Source: Microcaldota archaeon | GTDB taxonomy: Archaea; Micrarchaeota; Micrarchaeia; Micrarchaeales; CABMGC01 | DNA: 16,446 bases | Assembly (NCBI GenBank): GCA_027328265.1 | Contig: DAHVVD010000017.1 | Location: 1 to 16,446 of the forward strand | Reading direction: 5' to 3' | In this document: piece after piece, positions 11,765 to 16,446 of the stretch | How positions within the stretch are numbered: the stretch's first letter is position 1 | How the letters are laid out: each line of letters opens with the position of its first letter | Position numbers and translations under genes: made by a program | The notes under the pieces: model-generated | Told to the model about the DNA's origin: nothing | The model's database searches: none | The model's input: only the letters and a program-made list of their open reading frames with translations

Positions 11765-12046
11765 CTAGCCTATTACCCCAGCCAGCTTTAGTATCAGCAT
11801 TGTGCCAACGGCGGCGAGGCCGAATAGCGCGGTAGCTATCAGGGCACCCAGGTTTATCGGAAGCCCGACATCGAAGAAGTAGTTGAGCAGGAAGATGGCT
11901 ACGAAGCCTAGTATGCTGTTTATTATTATCCCGAAGACCCACTTGAGTAGGTTCTTGCCTATCTTGAGTATTATGTACACAAGGAAGAGGATGAGGAGAG
12001 CTACAACAGCTACCTCGATTATACTAAGCGCGTCTATTCCTGCCAT
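11765..12046 (-). CDS. BofA-family (sigma-K processing regulator-like) membrane protein
   Basis: A 93-aa hydrophobic protein with three helices, about residues 8-28, 36-55 and 65-90. It has GIIINSILGFVAIFLLNYFF, the family's I-N-x-x-x-G hydrophobic core, and DVGLPINLGALIATALFGL, the matching I-P-I-N-x-x-x-L block. BofA in Bacillus restrains the SpoIVFB site-2 protease; archaeal relatives exist but their job is not established, and I would not transfer the sporulation role. A TATA element at 12060-12069 lies about 20-25 bp upstream, so it is likely leaderless. It converges on the histone gene with a 1-bp gap and is divergent from the RNase P RNA. Confidence 0.7.
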   Translation of the reverse strand: MAGIDALSIIEVAVVALLILFLVYIILKIGKNLLKWVFGIIINSILGFVAIFLLNYFFDVGLPINLGALIATALFGLAAVGTMLILKLAGVIG

Positions 12047-12059
12047 CGAATCGCAAGCA

Positions 12060-12069
12060 TTAAATATAT
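12060..12069. promoter_or_regulatory. Shared two-way TATA element for bofA-like gene and RNase P RNA
   Basis: TTAAATATAT reads as a good TATA box on both strands. On the plus strand it is 25 bp before the predicted 5' end of RNase P RNA (12089). On the minus strand it is about 19-22 bp before the ATG of the BofA-family gene (12046). No other clear box lies in the 42-bp gap except TTTAAA at 12078-12082, which is too close to the RNA 5' end. Confidence 0.5.
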
Positions 12070-12088
12070 GAAAGGCTTTAAACCTTGC

Positions 12089-12323
12089 GTGGTGTGCGGA
12101 CGGCTTACGGTCAATATGACTGAGGAAGCTCTCTCCATGCTGAGCCTGCTTGGCTTAAGGCCTGATTCGGAACAGAAACGTACCGCTGCGGCGCATAAGC
12201 GATGACGCAACGAGCGCGCCGGTGCGGATGAAACGGTCGATGCGCAGGCGATGGGCATGCAAGGCGATAAATCGCCGCTTAGTCGAATGCCGTTAAAACA
12301 GAAGAGAGGCTACGGCACACCAC
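12089..12323 (+). ncRNA. rnpB: RNase P RNA, compact
   Basis: The universal core is visible. P1 is GTGGTGTGC (12089-12097) pairing perfectly with GCACACCAC (12315-12323). P2 is ACGGC (12100-12104) with GCCGT (12289-12293). P3 is a small hairpin (GTCA-ATA-TGAC). CR-I is GAGGAAGCTC. P4 is AGC-U-CUCUC (12127-12135) with GAGAGGCU (12304-12311), including the conserved bulged uridine at 12130. CR-II is AACAGAAACGTACCGC; a CR-III-like GATGAAACGGTCG follows; CR-V is GTCGAATG then ACAGAAGAGAGGCTAC. At about 235 nt it is shorter than typical archaeal type A RNAs, so some specificity-domain or P6/P16-type helices appear to be missing. It processes pre-tRNA 5' ends with protein partners. The 3' end lies 2 bp from the convergent korB stop. 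Confidence 0.9.
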
Positions 12324-12325
12324 AA

Positions 12326-14311
12326 TTACTTGTACTCATCTAAGATCTTCTGCACCTGCTCCTTTGTGGGGTCTGGCTGCTTTATCAGAGGTCCTTTCTG
12401 AAGGGTTATGTCAAGGTCTTCGTAGGTCGGCTTTTCGAGCTTGTAGAAAACACCTATTGGTATCTTTGTCCAGTTGGACTGCTGGTCTTCAACAGCCTTT
12501 GCGAGTGCTAGCATCATGTTCGAGGGGTCATGGTTCGACTGGTCAAGCTTGTAGATTCTTGGCCTGAACCATTCGAAAGTGTTGTCGTGGTTGAATGTCA
12601 CGCACGGGCTGAAGACATCTATCAGGGAGAATCCCCTGTGCTGTATTCCGCCTTTTATTAGTTCTGCGAGCTGGATTGGATCCCCGGAAAATCCTCTTGC
12701 TACGTAAGTTGCTCCTGCGCTTATTGCGAGCGCCAGAGGATTGATAGGCATCTCTATCACTCCAAACGGCGTCGACTTCGTCTTGTGGCCCATCATTGCA
12801 GTGGGTGAGGTCTGTCCAGTTGTGAGGCCGTAGGTCTCATTGTCCATTACTATATAGGTCAGGTTGATGTTTCTCCTTGCTGCGTGGATGAGGTGACCGA
12901 CCCCTATTCCGTATCCGTCGCCGTCGCCTCCTGTTCCTATTACTGTGAGTTCATGATTAGCAAGCTTTACTCCGCTGGCCACTGGCACAAGTCTTCCATG
13001 AAGGCTGTGCATTCCGTAGGTGCTGAACGTCTGCGGCATGGCAGAGCTGCATCCTATTCCTGAAACGATAACCGCATTGCTTTTGTCAACCTTAAGGTCG
13101 GTAAGCGCCTTTGTGATTGCAGCGTAGACTCCGAAGTCACCGCAGTTCCCAGAAGCTGTGACATTTGTAACAAATGTGTGGTCTGAGCTATCCATAGTTA
13201 AATCGTAGACAGGGCCCTCGTAAGGGAAGGTTTCGATTTTTGATATTGGCAGATAAACCCTTCCGTTTTTTATAATAGAAGAACAGCTTACTTCTTTGCT
13301 TGTCCTATGACAAGGCATTCCTACAATATTTGCAAGCTTATTGTAATCGTTGCAATCGGAGACATATAATCTGTAGGCTTTCTTGTGGGTACCATGTGCC
13401 TCTTCCGCACGAATAATTGGCACTATCTCGTACCTAAGGAGCAAAAGCTTCATCTGTTCAGCGAGTACAACAGAGATGGTCGTATACTCCGCCTTTTTCT
13501 CCATAAAGCAACCGTCTCCCCTCCACAAACCACGCAGTAGCCAGGCTTGCTTCCCATATGGCAAGAACATAAACTCATGTGGCATGTGTTTTGTCTCGGC
13601 AGAATCTCCAAAAAGTCCTTTGAAAATTTCGGAAAGGCATGAAGAGTTGAATATGACGTCTACTCCTTGGATCTTGCTATTTTTAGACCTTAAACGCCCT
13701 TCTAGCCCAAATATCTTTTTCATCAACTTCTTCACGTCGTCGATGAACTCATTCTCATTTTTATTAAAACTGAATATAATTTCCCTTCTATGCGTACTTC
13801 CCTCGGCAATGTAGTATCCTGCCAGTCTGAGGAAATTTTCATCCAATCTTGTCTCGTTAGGCAATGGCTTGCTCCTTGTATCCTTTTCCTTCTTGGCATA
13901 AGTTAAAGAAAAAGTTTCAATATCCCTTATTTCTTTCATTATTGGAAAAACAAGGTAGTCGCCCTTGCTTAACTGGGAGGCTTCTATCTTCTGTTCTGAA
14001 AAGACTTGATTATGATGTTTTTTCTTTATTCTTTTAACTCCTACAAACGGATGTTCAGGGGTTGCGCTCAGGCTACCAAAAGACTTGACCCGTATATTGT
14101 ACATTAATCCTTCATGCCTGTGTTCGATTTTTGCAGCAACAGTTTTGTATGTGCCATCTGCAGTAAGTATTTTCTCCCCGACCTCAACGTCCATAATCTG
14201 TTTTGCTGAAGGGTTGGAAATCACTAGTGTTTCGCCGAGTAAGCAGCCTGGGCACCATATGGGCTTCACCCCTGACGCATAAACCTGTTTTGTAGTAGCT
14301 TCTATTGCCAT
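12326..14311 (-). CDS. korB: 2-oxoacid:ferredoxin oxidoreductase beta subunit, intein-interrupted
   Basis: The 661-codon frame encodes a 294-aa enzyme subunit split by a 367-aa intein. The N-extein ends KPIWCPG; the C-extein resumes CGDFGVYAAITKAL, restoring the WCPGCGDFG motif whose cysteines hold a [4Fe-4S] cluster. Further on are GIGCSSAMPQ, the thiamine-diphosphate/Mg motif GTGGDGDGYGIGVG, IVMDNETYGLTTGQTSPT and PCVTFNHDNT. With the alpha chain it oxidises 2-oxoglutarate, pyruvate or similar acids to acyl-CoA, reducing ferredoxin. The gene follows korA by 4 bp, with GTGAG near the ATG as a weak ribosome site. The exact substrate (kor versus por) is not decided by these motifs. Confidence 0.9.
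   Translation of the reverse strand: MAIEATTKQVYASGVKPIWCPGCLLGETLVISNPSAKQIMDVEVGEKILTADGTYKTVAAKIEHRHEGLMYNIRVKSFGSLSATPEHPFVGVKRIKKKHHNQVFSEQKIEASQLSKGDYLVFPIMKEIRDIETFSLTYAKKEKDTRSKPLPNETRLDENFLRLAGYYIAEGSTHRREIIFSFNKNENEFIDDVKKLMKKIFGLEGRLRSKNSKIQGVDVIFNSSCLSEIFKGLFGDSAETKHMPHEFMFLPYGKQAWLLRGLWRGDGCFMEKKAEYTTISVVLAEQMKLLLLRYEIVPIIRAEEAHGTHKKAYRLYVSDCNDYNKLANIVGMPCHRTSKEVSCSSIIKNGRVYLPISKIETFPYEGPVYDLTMDSSDHTFVTNVTASGNCGDFGVYAAITKALTDLKVDKSNAVIVSGIGCSSAMPQTFSTYGMHSLHGRLVPVASGVKLANHELTVIGTGGDGDGYGIGVGHLIHAARRNINLTYIVMDNETYGLTTGQTSPTAMMGHKTKSTPFGVIEMPINPLALAISAGATYVARGFSGDPIQLAELIKGGIQHRGFSLIDVFSPCVTFNHDNTFEWFRPRIYKLDQSNHDPSNMMLALAKAVEDQQSNWTKIPIGVFYKLEKPTYEDLDITLQKGPLIKQPDPTKEQVQKILDEYK
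13145..14245 (-). other. Intein with LAGLIDADG homing endonuclease inside korB
   Basis: Residues 23-389 of the korB frame. Block A is CLLGETLVISNPSAKQIMDV (Cys1 nucleophile). Block B is SATPEHPF (Thr84, His87). The two endonuclease dodecapeptides are LRLAGYYIAEG (acidic Glu170) and LLRGLWRGDG (acidic Asp266), so both acidic catalytic positions are kept. Block F is GPVYDLTMDSSDHTFVTN; block G is VTASGN followed by Cys+1. Asn389 is the terminal Asn. The residue before it is Gly instead of the usual His, which is tolerated in some inteins but slows others. The insertion is in frame with no stop. Its AT-richer codons differ from the exteins, suggesting transfer. Splicing would be needed for enzyme activity. 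Confidence 0.95.
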
Positions 14312-14315
14312 TCTC

Positions 14316-16058
14316 TCACATCAATGGGACTGCCCTCTCTGCTATGCTCTCCCCAGTTATTGCCTCGCCGTCGTAATAAAGTATTTTGTCATCGATGTCT
14401 ATGCCAGTGTTCATCATTATCACCTGCGCGAGCTGAGCTGTGTAGTTGGCCTCCACGTCTATGAGCTTCTTTCCGCTCAGAATCGCCTTTGTCTTGGCCT
14501 TGTCAAGAGGCATCAGGTAGTTGAATGAGACTACGCCTATGTTGTGGCCTTTTTCTTTGAGGAGCTTAACTGCTTCCATCACAGGCTCGGTAGAGGAGCC
14601 GAACGTCACGAAGAAGCACTCAGCCCCTTCGTTAAAGACGTGAGGGACGAAGATGCTCTCGTTTTTGAGCATAGTCTCTATCTTGGTCATCCTTTTCTTC
14701 ATCATCTTTCTCCTTACTTCCACGTACTTGTCCACTCCGGATAGCGCATCGCTTATCAAGTCCCCATATTCATCATGCTCGTCGCTTGGGGCGACATATT
14801 CAGTTCCTGGAGTTCCCGGAAATGCCCTTGGCGAGATGCCATCTTCTGTGTAAAGATATCTCTTGAATCTTCCTGGTTCTGGATTGCTTGTAACGACCTT
14901 GCCCCTGTCTATCTTTATTGAGTCGAGGTCAAATTCATCGATAGTCTCGATGCGTTCTGAGATGAAGAGATCCATGACTATAAGCACGGGGCATTGGTAC
15001 CTGTCTGCAAGGTTGAGAGCCTCGCTTGCTATGTAGAAAGATTCCTCAACGCTTCTTGGAGCAACTACTATCCTTGGAAATTCGCCCTGCGAGGCGTGCA
15101 TGATGAAGAGAAGGTCTCCCTGCTCTGTCTTAGTCGGAAGTCCTGTGCTGGGCCCTGTCCTCTGCGATTCCACCACTACAAGAGGCGTCTCAAGCATTCC
15201 TGCAAGACCCAATCCTTCAGCCATAAGTGAGAAGCCTCCTCCACTCGTGCCACACATCGCCCTTACTCCAGCATTTGCAGCGCCTATTGCAATGTTTATC
15301 GCGGCGAGCTCGTCCTCAACCTGCTTGAAGAAAGCTCCGCGGTCTGCATGCGCAGCGAACCAGTGAAGTATGCTGCTCGCAGGAGTCATAGGGTACGCCG
15401 CGTAGAACTTGCACCCGCTTGCATACGCCCCTATGGAAATGGCAGTGTTGCCATCCAGCGCGTACCTCGGCTTGCCATCTGCCTTTAAGCCGTAAATCGT
15501 CTCCACACCCTCTAAAGTATAACCCTTTTGTCCTACCTTTATGTTGTTCTCTACTACTTTCTCCCCTTTCCTCGTGAACATCTGCTCTATGACCTTCTCA
15601 AATGCGCTGAACTCTATCCCAACGAGTTTGAGCACAGTTCCTATGCATGCAACGTTCCTCATTATCGGATCGCCGCTCACTTGAATTGCTATGTCGAGCA
15701 TTGGTAGGGGTATCAGTTTGTATTTCTTCGGGTCTATTGCGTCGACCTTTGTCTTTGTAGGGTCGTATATCACGCATGCGCCATCGTTGAGATGGCTTGC
15801 CTGGTTGTTTACTGCATCCTGGTTGAGGGCTACGAGCATGTCTATCTTCTCCCCGTGGCTCTGTAGTTTTTCTGCTGCATCGCCTATCCTTATCTGGTAC
15901 CAGACGTGGCCTCCCCTTATTATCGATTGGTAACCTCGGTAGCCGTATGCCTGGAGGCCGTTCTTCGCAGCTACGTTTAGGACAAGTGCGCCGCTGGATT
16001 CTACCCCGTCTCCGTTGGCTCCTGCTATCCTAACCGTAACGCTACTCATGGTGAACAC
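14316..16058 (-). CDS. korA: 2-oxoacid:ferredoxin oxidoreductase alpha subunit (gamma-alpha fusion)
   Basis: The 580-aa chain is the fused form of two-subunit archaeal enzymes. Residues 5-190 are the gamma domain (RIAGANGDGVESSG, GYRGYQSIIRGGHVWYQIRI). Residues 200-430 are the pyrophosphate-side domain, with YPMTPASSI (222-230), the YPxTP signature that contacts the 2-oxoacid, and GTSGGGFSLMAEGLGLAG. The C-terminal domain (about 490-580) has FGSSTEPVMEAV and VEANYTAQLAQVI. It pairs with KorB for CoA-dependent decarboxylation of 2-oxoacids, feeding ferredoxin. GTG at 16058 and ATG at 16049 (MSSVTVRI) are both possible starts; homologs favour the ATG. A TATA (ATTATAAACC, minus strand, 16092-16101) suggests a leader of about 20 bases. 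The IS element lies just upstream in the same direction. Confidence 0.92.
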   Translation of the reverse strand: MFTMSSVTVRIAGANGDGVESSGALVLNVAAKNGLQAYGYRGYQSIIRGGHVWYQIRIGDAAEKLQSHGEKIDMLVALNQDAVNNQASHLNDGACVIYDPTKTKVDAIDPKKYKLIPLPMLDIAIQVSGDPIMRNVACIGTVLKLVGIEFSAFEKVIEQMFTRKGEKVVENNIKVGQKGYTLEGVETIYGLKADGKPRYALDGNTAISIGAYASGCKFYAAYPMTPASSILHWFAAHADRGAFFKQVEDELAAINIAIGAANAGVRAMCGTSGGGFSLMAEGLGLAGMLETPLVVVESQRTGPSTGLPTKTEQGDLLFIMHASQGEFPRIVVAPRSVEESFYIASEALNLADRYQCPVLIVMDLFISERIETIDEFDLDSIKIDRGKVVTSNPEPGRFKRYLYTEDGISPRAFPGTPGTEYVAPSDEHDEYGDLISDALSGVDKYVEVRRKMMKKRMTKIETMLKNESIFVPHVFNEGAECFFVTFGSSTEPVMEAVKLLKEKGHNIGVVSFNYLMPLDKAKTKAILSGKKLIDVEANYTAQLAQVIMMNTGIDIDDKILYYDGEAITGESIAERAVPLM

Positions 16059-16091
16059 TGCTACTGGGCCAGAGAGAGTTAGCCTGCATCA

Positions 16092-16101
16092 GGTTTATAA
16101 T
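16092..16101 (-). promoter_or_regulatory. TATA box for korA-korB
   Basis: On the minus strand this reads ATTATAAACC. Its centre predicts transcription from about 16072, 14 bases before the GTG and 23 before the ATG of korA. It lies between the gene and the end of the IS element, so the operon may keep its own promoter after the insertion. Confidence 0.5.
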
Positions 16102-16161
16102 CTTATTTATTGGGTTCTGGTATTGTCGTTGAGTATCCTTTATATGCAGGCGTGACATCCT

Positions 16162-16182
16162 CCCACCCGTAAACGGTGTGGG
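16162..16182 (-). repeat. Right-end hairpin of the IS element
   Basis: CCCAC-CCGT-AA-ACGG-T-GTGGG forms nine base pairs with one bulged T and a tiny loop, flanked by CATCCT and CTTCC. This is the imperfect subterminal hairpin that TnpA HUH transposases recognise as single-stranded DNA, and is also the usual 3' border of the TnpB guide-RNA scaffold. Confidence 0.75.
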
Positions 16183-16194
16183 CTTCCTCTGCAG

Positions 16195-16446
16195 TCATGC
16201 AATCACTGCACCCTGCAAAGGATGTGATTTATCGGTTCTCAGTTCATCGAGAGTCGCCTCACTTTGAGGTCTTACATTCTCTCCCTGAGCGTGACTTCCC
16301 CTCTGTCCGAGGGTAGCTTTGACAGCGGAGCTGTCAAAATTTGAACGCTTTGCGTTCAAAGCTCTCTTGAGTATGTTTATTGATGCGTTTATGTCCCTGT
16401 CCTTTGACATTCCGCACTTTCCGCAATTGAATGCCCTTTCCGAAAG
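16195..16446 (-). CDS. tnpB: TnpB RNA-guided nuclease, C-terminal part
   Basis: The frame is open to the window edge, giving 83 residues and a stop. ERAFNCGKCGMSKDRDINAS is the second half of the TnpB zinc ribbon (CxxC) followed by the RuvC-III block D-R-D-x-N-A-x-x-N-I-L, whose Asp is the third catalytic acid. The tail (ATLGQRGSHAQGENVRPQ) matches the variable G-x-x-x-x-G-E-x-V-R-P end of the family. TnpB cuts DNA guided by an RNA taken from the element's 3' end and helps keep the element in place. The N-terminal domains are outside the window, so intactness is unknown. The three hairpins inside this 3' segment may be part of the guide RNA. Confidence 0.9.
   Translation of the reverse strand, partial: LSERAFNCGKCGMSKDRDINASINILKRALNAKRSNFDSSAVKATLGQRGSHAQGENVRPQSEATLDELRTDKSHPLQGAVIA
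16299..16360 (-). repeat. Cluster of three short hairpins inside the tnpB 3' end
   Basis: Three inverted repeats lie side by side: CCCTC-TGTCC-GAGGG (16299-16313), TTTGACAGC-GGA-GCTGTCAAA (16318-16338) and TTTGAACGC-TTT-GCGTTCAAA (16340-16360). The last two are perfect 9-bp stems with 3-base loops, one base apart, even though the DNA also encodes protein. They sit 120-200 bases from the IS end, where the TnpB guide-RNA scaffold is usually found. Confidence 0.75.

Larger units (their letters stand above)
16150..16446 (-). mobile_element. 3' end of an IS200/IS605-type element (TnpB type), cut by the window edge
   Basis: The segment holds the tnpB C-terminus and the subterminal hairpin typical of right ends of this superfamily. 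The outer cleavage point cannot be fixed from one end; I place it near 16150 by the distance from the hairpin. Whether a tnpA transposase gene is present lies outside the window. Confidence 0.75.

Noticed and set aside
12034..12258. Minus-strand 74-codon frame across the bofA upstream region
   Set aside because: It is antisense to the RNase P RNA; its openness follows from the GC-rich RNA helices, and the protein looks random.
13383..13814. Plus-strand 143-codon frame within korB
   Set aside because: Antisense of the intein; Ser/Phe-rich and with no recognisable motif.
1..16446. CRISPR array
   Set aside because: No regularly spaced repeats were seen anywhere in the window.

Overview
The window looks like a small, very gene-dense archaeal genome, probably DPANN and possibly Micrarchaeota/ARMAN-like. 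That placement is inferred from gene content and is not proven here. Archaeal marks seen directly are a 64-aa histone-fold protein, a tRNA-Cys with U73 and no encoded CCA, class III (prepilin-like) signal peptides of the QxSxE type, TATA boxes about 25 bp upstream of start codons (leaderless genes), a two-subunit YPxTP-type 2-oxoacid:ferredoxin oxidoreductase, and an RNase P RNA. Convergent genes end within 0-4 bp of each other or overlap by a few bases. No gene-free stretch exceeds 300 bases.

Region 1 (1-858, minus strand): a PNPOx-like flavin split-barrel protein and a two-helix membrane protein form a small operon. The tail of a possible plus-strand gene lies at the left edge. Region 2 (908-2361): an AT-rich accessory island just downstream of the 3' end of tRNA-Cys. 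It holds a nucleotidyltransferase-like gene with a tiny partner, a DUF2283/RelE-like-nuclease toxin-antitoxin pair, and between them a 51-codon C-terminal remnant of tag (3-methyladenine DNA glycosylase I). Region 3 (2459-2529): tRNA-Cys(GCA), minus strand.

Region 4 (2614-7223, plus): a four-CBS-domain protein with a C-terminal domain resembling ribosome hibernation factors, then a pilin-like exported protein and a giant LamG/DUF2341 adhesin-like protein that appears to start at CTG. Region 5 (7224-11037): agmatinase (minus), then three exported plus-strand genes: a probable eqolisin (G1 glutamic) peptidase, a TrbC/VirB2-like membrane protein with a jelly-roll-like exterior, and a membrane-anchored unknown. 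Together with region 4 these make a cell-surface locus.

Region 6 (11034-12325): a GNAT acetyltransferase and a histone gene whose start codons overlap head to head in CATG, a BofA-family membrane protein, and a compact RNase P RNA (about 235 nt). A near-palindromic TATA element appears to serve both the RNA and bofA. Region 7 (12326-16058, minus): korA-korB, encoding 2-oxoacid:ferredoxin oxidoreductase. korB is interrupted by a 367-aa intein with a LAGLIDADG endonuclease, placed exactly between the two cysteines of the CPGC iron-sulfur motif. Region 8 (16150-16446): the 3' end of a TnpB-type IS200/IS605 element with hairpins that may belong to its guide RNA, upstream of and in the same direction as korA.
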